In this document: in pieces, positions 1 to 9,617 of the stretch
How positions within the stretch are numbered: position 1 is the first letter of the stretch
Layout: the number at the start of each line of letters is the position of its first letter
Assembly: GCA_023807065.1 (NCBI GenBank)
Contig: JAJJLU010003601.1
Span: 1-47,054, forward strand
Direction of reading: 5' to 3'
DNA: 47,054 nucleotides
From: Isotricha intestinalis
Taxonomy: Eukaryota > Ciliophora > Litostomatea > Vestibuliferida > Isotrichidae
Notes under the pieces: model-generated
The model's input: only the letters and a program-made list of their open reading frames with translations
What the model was told of the DNA's origin: nothing
Databases searched by the model: none
Program-made: the position numbers and the translations under genes

Positions 1-1105
1 GGGGAACATCTTCGGCTTTTAAAATGCCGTTCTCCATCAGTTCCGCAGAGCCGATGATGGACTGCAGCGGTGTTTTCAGTTCGTGGGATACATTGGCTGT
101 GAACTCCTGACGGTGCTTTTCGGCGTTTACCTGCTCAGTCACATCAAAGGCGAGGATCACCATGCCGTAACTATTGCCGTCAGAATCAATGCGGCTCAGA
201 TCGAATTGATACTCTCTGCCATTTTCCTTGGCACGGAAATCGGCGTGCCCCTGTGTCTTTGCTTCTTCCAGAGCCAGCCGCATATTTTGCTTGCGGTCAA
301 TGGTCAGAAAATCTTCTCCTACGCAGGCAATACCGGCTCCAAACAGCGTCCTTGCCGCAGGGTTGATGCTTATGATCCTGCCCATGCTGTCCAAAAGAAC
401 AAGACCTTCTTTCATGTTACCGGTGATCTGGTCAAACTCATCCTGCTTGCGTTTCAAAGTGCGTATCTGACTTTTGATCTCCGAATGCTGCGCATTGATA
501 CGATGAAGCAGAGGGGACAGTTCTTCGTAGGCTTCATTTTCCATGGGCTTTTCCAGATTCAGTTTATTCAGTGGTTCTACAACCTTCTTTGCCATGCGGT
601 GCGCAAGCCATGCGGAAAGTGCAATGGCGATCACAAGCACAATAGCAATCGGTTGGAGCATACCGAGAACCAGAACCAATGCGGTTGCTCGGCTGACGGA
701 AATACGAAGTACGCTGCCGTCATTCAAGCGAGCTGCTTCATAAATGGTCTGCTCCGTCAGCGTGGAGGACTGACGGGTGCTGCTGCCAGTTCCGGATACA
801 AGGGCTTCCTTGATTTCTTCACGGTCAGCATGGTTTTCCATGGCAGCAGCATCTGCATGGCTGTCAAAAAGAACTGTACCGTCTGCATCTACCCATGTCA
901 GGCGATAGCGATTATAATCCAGACCTTCCAGATAACTTTCGCCAAGCTGCTCCGTCGCATCAGCGGCAAGGCTCAGTTCATCTTTCAGCTGAGACTCCTG
1001 CACACCACCAAAGTACGGATACAAAACACCGATAATGATGACAAGACTGGAAAGCAGCACGGCAATGGCCACAGAGAGGATGGACTTGAAGATTTTACTT
1101 TTCAT
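1..1105 (-). CDS. Bacterial sensor histidine kinase, PhoR-like, 3'-truncated by the window
   Basis: Read on the minus strand from the ATG at 1105-1103, this is an open frame of 368 codons that runs off the left edge. It starts MKSKIFKSIL and has a first membrane helix at about residues 8-30. An extracytoplasmic sensor domain follows, then a second helix at about 145-168 and a PAS-like segment at about 225-320. The HisKA phospho-acceptor motif SHELKTPLQ has its histidine at residue 341. The ATP-binding domain lies outside the window. This is the layout of PhoR/WalK-type kinases, which sense an envelope signal and phosphorylate a response regulator. Codon use is balanced and far richer in G+C than anything to the right. 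I infer a gut Firmicute origin from style alone. No regulator gene lies upstream, where its partner would normally sit, because the sequence changes to eukaryotic DNA at the start codon. Confidence 0.9.
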   Translation of the reverse strand, partial: MKSKIFKSILSVAIAVLLSSLVIIIGVLYPYFGGVQESQLKDELSLAADATEQLGESYLEGLDYNRYRLTWVDADGTVLFDSHADAAAMENHADREEIKEALVSGTGSSTRQSSTLTEQTIYEAARLNDGSVLRISVSRATALVLVLGMLQPIAIVLVIAIALSAWLAHRMAKKVVEPLNKLNLEKPMENEAYEELSPLLHRINAQHSEIKSQIRTLKRKQDEFDQITGNMKEGLVLLDSMGRIISINPAARTLFGAGIACVGEDFLTIDRKQNMRLALEEAKTQGHADFRAKENGREYQFDLSRIDSDGNSYGMVILAFDVTEQVNAEKHRQEFTANVSHELKTPLQSIIGSAELMENGILKAEDVP

Positions 1106-1648
1106 ATTAGAAACATTGAAAATGATATTATACATAATTCAGATAATTATTTTATTTTAAAAGAAAATCCTTATTCAACTAAAAAAATTAATTCAATAAA
1201 TATAATATGTCATCAATATATGAAAATAGAATTAAGTATTTTTAGTTTTGATCAATTAATTGCAATCTCATTAAAAAATTGCAAATTTAATGAAAAATCA
1301 CTTTCCTTTTTTAAAAAAGAAAAATATAAATATGATTATATTCAAAGAATTGAATTAATTTCTACAATTAAAAATTGTTCAATGTTTGGGGAAAATTTAT
1401 TAAATAATTTTTATATTAACATTAAAAAAATGAAAAATTTGATTAACTTAAAAATACAAGATTCATTTATAGATCAAAAAATAACTGAAAAATTTATAAT
1501 GAGTTGTATGGAATTAAAAAAATTAAATTCATTAATAATTATTAAAGAAGAAAATCCAGAATTGAATATCAATTACGAAGAATGTATTAATAAATATCCA
1601 ATGTTAAAAAAAATCTCATCTTTAAAAGAAATAATATTAGCAAAATAA
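1106..1648 (+). CDS. 3' end of a eukaryotic leucine-rich-repeat-like protein, 5' end lost at the junction
   Basis: The plus frame ending at the TAA at 1646-1648 is open back to the junction and beyond, but everything before about 1106 is the antisense of the bacterial kinase and is not real protein. The eukaryotic portion is about 180 residues. It is rich in Leu, Ile, Asn and Lys with spaced patterns such as LINLKIQDSFI and LKKLNSLIIIKEENPELNI, which resemble degenerate leucine-rich repeats. The first in-frame Met inside the eukaryotic part is at 1220. A truncated gene is more likely than a start there, since coding-like sequence precedes it. LRR proteins of this kind usually act as protein-interaction scaffolds. 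No partner or function can be named. Confidence 0.5.
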   Translation: MRNIENDIIHNSDNYFILKENPYSTKKINSINIICHQYMKIELSIFSFDQLIAISLKNCKFNEKSLSFFKKEKYKYDYIQRIELISTIKNCSMFGENLLNNFYINIKKMKNLINLKIQDSFIDQKITEKFIMSCMELKKLNSLIIIKEENPELNINYEECINKYPMLKKISSLKEIILAK

Positions 1649-3496
1649 TTTCTAAAATATTGAATCAAAAAAAAAATAAAAGTAAAAGATAAAAATATTA
1701 ATAATTTAGAAAGAATATTTGAATTAATCTTTATTTTCTGAATTATTAACTATTAAAAAATAAATTAATTATAAGTTAAACTTTTATTGTTAAAAAATTA
1801 CTTTTTAATCTTTTTTTTAGTTTTATGTTTTATTTAGAATGTTTTGAATTTTAGTTTTTCATTGCTTTTTTACATTAGAATTATATTTTTTAAGTTTTTT
1901 TTTAAAATTCTGATTTCCCCTATTTCTTAATATTTATATGGAAAAAAATAATATGAAATAAGATTTATATCAAAAATAATTTATTTCTCCTCAGAAAAAA
2001 AATTTAAATATTATAAATAAACGAGCATATTATTATTATAATTTGTTTCCTATTAAAAATCAAAATTTCTTGTTTAATGATTATTCATATCATGAATTTA
2101 TAGACATGTATAATAATTATTTTATCACTCTCAATTATATTAGCTGACAAAATTATAAAAAATCACTCCTAATCGAATGTTCTTTTAGTTTAAAACTCTT
2201 AAATAATAAATCATAAGATTATAAGAGGAAAATAATTTATTTTAATATTTGATTTTCTAACATATATCATTTTCCATTTTTAGTTAATTGTTTCTTATAG
2301 AATTAAAAAAAAATTTCAATTTAAAAAAAATAAAAATGATAGACTTTCCTTATAAAAAAAGAATTAAAAAAATGGAATATTATTTATGTTACAAAGATTT
2401 CACTTTTCAAAAATTTTTTAAAATTATTTTAATAGAATTATTATAGTTAAAATGTTTAAAAAATTTACATGTTAAACTTAACATATATTTTTATGTAAAA
2501 ACATTGAATTGTGATTATAATATTCAAAAAAGAAATGAATATTTCATATTTACAGAAGAGAAATTGAATTGAATTCAAAAAATGTTAAAAAAAGTTTATA
2601 TTTAATCCTCCATTTTTAAATCAAAATTTGAAATCAAATTATAATTTAAATTTTTAATTTTATAATTATATTTAATTTATTTTTGATGAAAATTAAATAT
2701 TTAAATTATACATTAAATATTTTTTATTTAGAATTTTGATGATTGAGGGACATTCAAATTAGTTTCAAAGTTGATTATATGATTTTTTATTTCTTTTCCA
2801 TTTTTTTAAATTGAATTAAACAAAATCTTGAATTTTCTATATTGAAATTCAAAAAAAATTAATTGAATTAATATCATTGAATTATATTTTTTAGATTTGT
2901 AAAAATTTAAATATATGATAAAGGAAAAAATTTAATAAAGAATTAACAACATTTTTTTTATTTAAAAAATAAATTAATAAATATCTTCTTTTAATTTTTC
3001 TTTTCTCCAATTTTAACAAGGAATAAAATATTGTTGTCATTGTCAAATAAAAAATAGAAAAATTATATATTATGGAAAGGTGAAATCATTATTTTTAAAT
3101 AATTAAAAATAGAAATATAATTATTAGTATTACAGATTTGATTTTAATGTTTTCTTAAATAAGATATAAATGAAATTTTAGGGAATAATCCTTTATTTTT
3201 GTTTAAATCAATTCAATAAAATAAAGTTTATATGAAAGATACACTTAATTTTTTAATTTAATAAAATATATGTTTGTAATTCTAAATAATTAGAATAATC
3301 CTATAAATGTAATTATATATTATTTTTATTTTTCCTTTGAATTCCATAAGGTATTATATTTTTATTTAATTTTATCTTTTCTTTGACCTTTTCCTTCATC
3401 TTCTAATTCTTTATCATCATTTATTACAATAATATCTTATTTATCTTTTATTTTTTTTCTTTTTTATTTAGATTTTAATTAATTGTTTTACTTATA
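1649..3496. other. Gene-poor A/T-rich stretch with possible decayed coding tracts
   Basis: This is 1.85 kb with no intact gene that I accept. Two stretches look more protein-like than the rest: 1980-2290 on the plus strand, a frame with internal TGA, TAA and TGA codons, and 2336-2605 on the plus strand. On the minus strand 3363-3430 reads as a charged peptide, NDDKELEDEGKGQRKDK, ending in TAA. All are compatible with decaying copies of LRR-like or low-complexity genes, but chance open runs are common at this base composition. Confidence 0.4.
2336..2605 (+). pseudogene. Possible relict reading frame with two internal stops
   Basis: From ATG 2336 the frame runs 89 codons to TAA 2603-2605, interrupted only by TAG at 2444-2446 and TGA at 2570-2572. 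Random sequence of this composition should give about nine stops in that length. The product starts MIDFPYKKRIKKMEYYL and includes LKCLKNLHVKLNIYF, which is LRR-like and could be a relative of the truncated gene at 1106-1648. No homology can be shown from the sequence alone, and with six frames to choose from a chance origin remains possible. Confidence 0.3.
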
Positions 3497-4354
3497 ATGG
3501 ATACAATGGAGTTATATGAAGAAAAAGAAATAAAACAATTGAAAGAAAAGATTAACTCATTGAAATGGTATTTAATTATTTTTGTTATAGTTTTTCTTTT
3601 GGTTTTTATAATTGTTTTTTTGATTTTTTTTTCTAAATTAAATAATTATTCTCAGATTACAAAAAGTTTAAATCAAACAATTTCTTTATATGAAAATATA
3701 TTAAATAAAAAATTTTCGGATTTACCAATTTCAAATAATGATGAAAATAATTTTATTTTAAATAACACATGGAATTTTCAGAATGGAAATGTACTTAGAA
3801 TATATAATAATAACACTCATATCATTCTTTTATGGAAAAATAAAATAAATCATTACTTTAAAAAAACAATTTTTCAATTAGATTTTGAATTGAATTATAA
3901 ATATTTTGAAGGAATGTATAATATACAAAATATAATCAAAAGATTAGTTTATTTATTTAATACAGAAAAATATAATATAAAAGAAAATGATGATAAATTA
4001 ATTATTGATTTTGAAAAAGTTAAATGTATTGATGATGATTATGAAAAAATTGTTTTTGAACTCAAAAAAATGAAAAGAGAAGAACTCCCTTATTTTTTTT
4101 ACTTAAACGACGGCTTGAACTTTTTATCAGAATCTTATATTATAAATGAAGAAAAAGTTAACAAGATATTAGAACAATTAACTGAGACAAAAACAAAAGT
4201 AAATAATATCACAAATTCTATTAAACCAGTGTATGGATATTTTCACAAAGAAAACAAAGATCATGTTTATTTAATAGAAGGAAAAGAGAAAACAATTGTT
4301 GATAATATGACAAAATGGGAAAATGAAGGTATTCAATTTTATGTTTTAGGATAG
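3497..4354 (+). CDS. Unknown single-pass membrane protein, 285 aa
   Basis: I do not recognise this protein. It has a short charged N-terminus (MDTMELYEEKEIKQLKEKI), then one strong hydrophobic segment at about residues 24-47 (ten or more Ile/Val/Phe/Leu). The remainder is a soluble domain of about 235 residues rich in Asn, Lys and Tyr with alternating hydrophobic and charged residues. There is no signal peptide cleavage motif, so a type II or signal-anchor topology with the bulk on the lumenal or outer side is plausible. The ATG is the first in frame after an A/T-only leader. The gene ends with TAG, one of the few TAG ends in the window, and stands alone with wide spacers on both sides. Confidence 0.7.
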   Translation: MDTMELYEEKEIKQLKEKINSLKWYLIIFVIVFLLVFIIVFLIFFSKLNNYSQITKSLNQTISLYENILNKKFSDLPISNNDENNFILNNTWNFQNGNVLRIYNNNTHIILLWKNKINHYFKKTIFQLDFELNYKYFEGMYNIQNIIKRLVYLFNTEKYNIKENDDKLIIDFEKVKCIDDDYEKIVFELKKMKREELPYFFYLNDGLNFLSESYIINEEKVNKILEQLTETKTKVNNITNSIKPVYGYFHKENKDHVYLIEGKEKTIVDNMTKWENEGIQFYVLG

Positions 4355-5051
4355 AATCAATTTTATTTATTTATTGACTATTTGAAAATTACAAAAAGTT
4401 TGAATAACTTAATTTAATATTCTCTATTAATAAAAATTGTTTAATAAAATCACTTCTTAAAATATCAATAAATATGTCTTTAACTTTCATTTATATATTA
4501 TAAACTTTTTAAGACAGAATTCCAAATTTTAATTCATCTTCATTTTCTTTTAACATAATTAAAAAAAAATTTTACTTAAAAAATTATTTGATTCTAGAAT
4601 AAGAATAATAATAATTTAGAATATGAATTATATAATTTTGATTTCCAATAGAATAAACACAATTATTTCCATTATATTTCCAAATTCAAACAATTTTTCA
4701 TGAATGTTAAATTATCAGAATAAAATTTAAAAAATCGATTTTAATTACATTAAATCTATTTACTATATATTATTTAAATATTGAATTTTAGCACAAAATC
4801 CATATAAATAATGAAACATTAACTTGAATTTTTTTGAAATGAATAAATATTAGAGAAAAGTTTTTTGATATTTGAAAAAAAGAGAAATGATTATTTTTAA
4901 TTTAATTACACTTATTTTTTTATTTATATAATGGTTTTAATCATAAATTATGGAAAAAATTTTTTTATTTTAAAATTGAGATTAATTTTTAATATCATTA
5001 TTTATAACATAAAAATAATATAGATAACATTATAATAAACATTTTTTTTCC
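4355..5051. other. A/T-rich spacer, nothing recognised
   Basis: This spacer lies between two convergent genes. It is very A/T-rich with long A and T runs and frequent stops in all frames. I see no RNA gene, repeat or coding tract. Confidence 0.6.
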
Positions 5052-8000
5052 TTAAAATTTTTCGGGATCATCTTTAAATTCTCTTAATACTTCATAATCA
5101 ATTTTTTCTTTATTTGACTTTAATAAATTATAAGCTATTTTCATATTTTTTGGAATTATAATATCTTTTGAATTGTCTCTTTTCTTTTTAAAAGAAAGAT
5201 TTAGAAATTTTTTCTTTGATTTTTTAAATGAATCTGAGTAATTATATAGATCAATTGAATGATATCCTAAATTTTTTTTTTGATTTATATTTTCTGAATT
5301 TCTTGAATATTCACTTGATAAATATTTTTTTCTTTCTTCAAAAATTGAATCTATTAATTCATTAGATTTTACAAATCCTTTAGGAATTTTTTTTAGAACA
5401 TCAATATCTTCTAAATCTCCTTCTTCAGGTTTATGTAAAACTTTTTTAACATTTAAAAAAATTTTATATTTTTTTTTTAATTCTTTTTCATTCTCTAAAT
5501 CTTTTTTATTTTTTACAAATTTTGTTACCCAATCTTTAAAGGAAATTTCTTTATTTTGATAATCAACATTTGTATATTTTAAACTATTATTTAATATTCT
5601 TTGATATGTGTTTAATTTTCCAAGTTTTAATAAAGCAATTAATTCTTCATCTTGCATAATTATCTTATTTTTACCTAAATAATTTAAGACTAATTTACTA
5701 AAAAATTCTTGTTTAGAATTAATTAAAAGTAAATCAATGAATTTTTCAATTTTTTCTTTTTCTGTTAAATTATTGTTTTGAAAAATAGTCAAATGTGAAT
5801 TTTTTTGTAATATTAATTTATTATCTGAAAATTTTGAATTATCTAATTTATTTTGTTCTGAAATTTCAATTAAATTAATTTTATCGTTTTTGAATTTTAA
5901 ATTATTATTATTATCTTTAGCTGTTTTTATAATAGTTGAATTATTCTCTTTTACAAAAGTATTTAAACTTAAATTATTCTCTAAATTTATTTTTTCATTA
6001 GGAATTGAAAAAGTTGAATTAAAATAATTTCCTCCTGCAGAAATCACATTATTATCATTCTTTAAATAATTATTTTTATTAATTTTATTTGAAAATTCTT
6101 CATAAACTAAAATTTGAGGAATATCAAAATCATCATCATCAATATTTAATTCATTCTCAGATAATAAATTATGTAAATTACTATTAGAATTTAAATTCAA
6201 CTCTTGTTCTTTTATTTTTTTTTTATAACTAATTTTACTTTTACGTTTTCTATTAGAAATTCCAGAATAATTTAATGATTTTATTTCATGTGTTTCATTT
6301 AATTGTTCATTATCTGTTGGTAATTCTAAATTTTGTGGAATTAAATTTGATGGAACTTCAAAATTATCATAATTTGAACTATCTTTATTAATCGTATCAC
6401 TTTCAAATTGTATTGTTTCTTCTTTTTCTGGATTTTTTATTTTTAAACTTTTATTACTGTTAGATTCACTTTTTTGGGGATTATAATTATTATCAATATT
6501 TTCTTTTATATTATCTTCTATTGTATTTATATTATTATTTAAAGTTTCTTTATTTGAGTTATTGTCTTCTTTTATTTCATTATCTATATTCTTATTTTCT
6601 ATTATGTCGATTTGGGTATTTTCTTTTTTTTCTTCATTTAATTCAGTTTTATCTTCTATAATTTCTAAATTTGGAATTATTTCATTAGATTTTAATTCAT
6701 TATCCTTTTTTAACCCTTTTTCAATATCATTTTTAAACTCATTTTTCTCTTCATTACTTATATTATTTTCTTTTTCAACATTATTTTCATTATGAATATT
6801 TTCATCTTTATCTTCTGAACTTTTAATATTAATGTTATTACTTAATTTATCATTATCTTTATTTTCTTCATCATTATAATATGATAATTCACTTTCTTTC
6901 TTTTTAAAAAGTGGAATATCTAAATTTTTTGAATCTGATTTATTATTTTCTGTTAAGACATATTTAATAATCTTTTCTTCTGTTGAAAGATTAAATTTTT
7001 CTTTTTCTTTTTCATTACTTTTAATTTCAAAACTTTTACTTTCTTTAGATGATTTTAATTTGTGAGATTTATTATTATTCTTAGTTAAAAATTTTGATAA
7101 ATAATTTGAATCATTTGATAATTTATTTTTTTCTGATGAAATAAATGAAATTATTGTATTATTTTTATCAATTTGGAGAGAACTAGTTTTTTCATTTAAA
7201 TCATTAAAAACATTTATTTTATTTACATTTGAATTTAAAGAAGTATTACTTCTAATAATAGAATTCTTTTTATTATTATTTTTTCTTAACAAATCATTTT
7301 TTGATTCATTTAATAAATTATTATTTTCAATTGTTTCTTTATTTATCTTTTCATTAGGCTTTAAAGTATTATTATTTTTAATTGAATTATGAAAATTACT
7401 TTTACTTAAATCATTATTATTTTCATATAAATTATTGTTTATAATTGATATAGAAATATGTTTTAATCCAATTGAATTGGGAAATTTTTGACTTTCTGAA
7501 TTATTATTTATGTTATTTGAGTTTAATTTTATATTATTTGTTTTATTTTCTAAAACATTTTCGTTGTTATTTATTTCGCTTTTTTGTTCTATTGAATTGT
7601 TTTTTGGTGATTGCTCCTTTCTTTCTGAATTCATTTCAAATTTTATTGAAGAATTATCATTTATATTATATGATGTTTTTGAAATTTGTCTTGATGATGA
7701 ACTTTTATTAACTTTTTTTTTAGAATCTGAATTTGAATAAAAATCATTGTTTATACTTTTTAGTGAAAAATTTTTTTTTAAATTTTTTTTTTTAATTGAA
7801 ATCTTTTTATGAGACATATCTCTTTTAAAAAGTTTAACAGCTTTTATGGAATTTGGAGATTTTAGATTTGTATAATTATGAGAATTGATTTTTGAACTAT
7901 TTGATTCATCTAATAATTTTGAATTATAGAAAAGTTGTTCTTTTGGATTCAATTTTCTTTTAATATTTTCTAATTTTCTTTTTTCATTCATTTCTGTTTT

Positions 8001-9584
8001 CACAACATTATCTTTACTATAAAAATTCCCATTTTTAATTAATTCTCCCACATCTTTAAATTGATAGGAATTTTTTTCATTATTTCTATGTTTATATTTT
8101 TTATTTTTTGTATTTTCATTTGATGAATTTTTAGTTTTTTCTAAAATAAATTTATATTTTTCTTCTATTTCTTTATTATTATTAGTATTATTTCTTGAAG
8201 TTTTATTAAAAAATGGAATAACATAATAATTTTTTATTCTTCCATATGGTATTTTATTCTTTTTCTTTTTATCAATTAATGTTATCTTTTGACCTTTTCT
8301 TTCAAATTCTTTTTCTTTATTATTACTTGTTACAATAATATCATATTTCTCTTTTAATTTTTTTTCTTTGTTGATTATTTTAGTTTTTAACTTGTTTTTA
8401 TTTTCATCATTATAATTCTTTTCTTCTGTTGAATAATAATACGGAGCGTTTAAAATATTTATAACATTACTATTTTCAATTTTTCTTTTATTTTTCCTTT
8501 TATTATCATAAGTATAAAAACTATCAGGTTTATTATCTCTTTTTGGACTTTTAACACTAGTTGATTCAATTTTATAATGATTTTTATCAAAATTTATTTT
8601 ATTTTCTCTTAATCTTTTCATAAATTCTAAGTATAATTTTTTCCTCTCATTTTCTAATCTTTTCATATAATAAAAAATTTCCATTTGTTTAAAAAATATT
8701 TTAACAATATTCATCTTTTTACTTTGTATATCTAGATTATTTAAATTATTATTATCACTCGTATAAATATCTTCATCAGTATTATTATTATAAGAATTAT
8801 CATTTCTGGAATAATTATTCTTCATAAAAATTTTTTTTCTTCGAATATTTCCTTTTAATCCTTTTATTTTAATCCACCAATTTTCAATAATTAAAACAGC
8901 TTCTTTTAAAATAAAAAATATTTTTTCTCTTTCTTTTTGTAAACACTTTTGAAATTCATTTTTTCCTTCTCTTGTAGTTAAACCATGAGTATATTCAACT
9001 CTTCTTAATAAAACAGCACTTCTTTCTGCATTTGAAAAATCTTCTTTTTCTTTATTTGTATTCATTAAAATTCGATTTCTTGTTGGAATTGGAGTTAATC
9101 TTAATCTTTCATTTAAATCATTATTATCATTTGGATGTAAATAATATAAATTATTTTCTTTTAATTTATTTTCTATATGTTCCATATATGAATCTATTTC
9201 TTTTATAAAATTTTCTATTGGCTTTTTTTCATATTGTTTATTTCCTTTTAAACGTAATCCTTTTGTATTATTTGAATCTTTATAATATTTTTCTAAATTT
9301 TTTTGGTATTTTAAATATATTCTTTCTAAAAATGTTGATTTTCCTTTTTTCCTTTTGTTATTATATACTGAATTATATCTTTCTTTACTTTTTGAATATT
9401 GGGATAGTAAATGTTGATATGATGTACTTATTCTAGGAGATAATCTTCTTTTATTATTATTTCTTCTTTCTAATGAGTGACATTTATTTTTTTTTTCTTT
9501 AAAAGTTTTATTTTTATTGTTTATATTCCTAATTGGGAGTCTTATTATTTTTTCAATATGATTTTGTTGAATTGAAGATGTCAT
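5052..9584 (-). CDS. Large Asn/Lys/Ser-rich low-complexity protein, 1510 aa
   Basis: This is a single uninterrupted frame of 1510 codons from the ATG at 9584 to TAA 5052. The first 330 residues are basic and better structured. They include NAERSAVLLRRVEYTHGLT at about residue 185 and an IQ-like helix AVLIIENWWIKIKGLK at about 230, which could bind a calmodulin-like light chain. Residues 350-1200 are dominated by Asn, Lys, Ser and Glu and are probably disordered. The last 250 residues regain hydrophobic patterning (KFIDLLLINSKQEFFSKLVL). No enzyme motif is visible. Proteins of this style are common in ciliates, often on cytoskeletal structures, but that is inference. It lies 33 bases downstream of the candidate second exon of the membrane protein gene, in tandem. 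Confidence 0.8.
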   Translation of the reverse strand: MTSSIQQNHIEKIIRLPIRNINNKNKTFKEKKNKCHSLERRNNNKRRLSPRISTSYQHLLSQYSKSKERYNSVYNNKRKKGKSTFLERIYLKYQKNLEKYYKDSNNTKGLRLKGNKQYEKKPIENFIKEIDSYMEHIENKLKENNLYYLHPNDNNDLNERLRLTPIPTRNRILMNTNKEKEDFSNAERSAVLLRRVEYTHGLTTREGKNEFQKCLQKEREKIFFILKEAVLIIENWWIKIKGLKGNIRRKKIFMKNNYSRNDNSYNNNTDEDIYTSDNNNLNNLDIQSKKMNIVKIFFKQMEIFYYMKRLENERKKLYLEFMKRLRENKINFDKNHYKIESTSVKSPKRDNKPDSFYTYDNKRKNKRKIENSNVINILNAPYYYSTEEKNYNDENKNKLKTKIINKEKKLKEKYDIIVTSNNKEKEFERKGQKITLIDKKKKNKIPYGRIKNYYVIPFFNKTSRNNTNNNKEIEEKYKFILEKTKNSSNENTKNKKYKHRNNEKNSYQFKDVGELIKNGNFYSKDNVVKTEMNEKRKLENIKRKLNPKEQLFYNSKLLDESNSSKINSHNYTNLKSPNSIKAVKLFKRDMSHKKISIKKKNLKKNFSLKSINNDFYSNSDSKKKVNKSSSSRQISKTSYNINDNSSIKFEMNSERKEQSPKNNSIEQKSEINNNENVLENKTNNIKLNSNNINNNSESQKFPNSIGLKHISISIINNNLYENNNDLSKSNFHNSIKNNNTLKPNEKINKETIENNNLLNESKNDLLRKNNNKKNSIIRSNTSLNSNVNKINVFNDLNEKTSSLQIDKNNTIISFISSEKNKLSNDSNYLSKFLTKNNNKSHKLKSSKESKSFEIKSNEKEKEKFNLSTEEKIIKYVLTENNKSDSKNLDIPLFKKKESELSYYNDEENKDNDKLSNNINIKSSEDKDENIHNENNVEKENNISNEEKNEFKNDIEKGLKKDNELKSNEIIPNLEIIEDKTELNEEKKENTQIDIIENKNIDNEIKEDNNSNKETLNNNINTIEDNIKENIDNNYNPQKSESNSNKSLKIKNPEKEETIQFESDTINKDSSNYDNFEVPSNLIPQNLELPTDNEQLNETHEIKSLNYSGISNRKRKSKISYKKKIKEQELNLNSNSNLHNLLSENELNIDDDDFDIPQILVYEEFSNKINKNNYLKNDNNVISAGGNYFNSTFSIPNEKINLENNLSLNTFVKENNSTIIKTAKDNNNNLKFKNDKINLIEISEQNKLDNSKFSDNKLILQKNSHLTIFQNNNLTEKEKIEKFIDLLLINSKQEFFSKLVLNYLGKNKIIMQDEELIALLKLGKLNTYQRILNNSLKYTNVDYQNKEISFKDWVTKFVKNKKDLENEKELKKKYKIFLNVKKVLHKPEEGDLEDIDVLKKIPKGFVKSNELIDSIFEERKKYLSSEYSRNSENINQKKNLGYHSIDLYNYSDSFKKSKKKFLNLSFKKKRDNSKDIIIPKNMKIAYNLLKSNKEKIDYEVLREFKDDPEKF

Positions 9585-9617
9585 ATTTAAATATTATTAA
9601 AATAGAAAAATTTTTTT

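Noticed and set aside
1106..1222. Horizontal transfer of a bacterial kinase into the eukaryote
   Set aside because: No composition drift, no poly-A leader, no intron, and truncation exactly at the gene start; assembly chimera is simpler.
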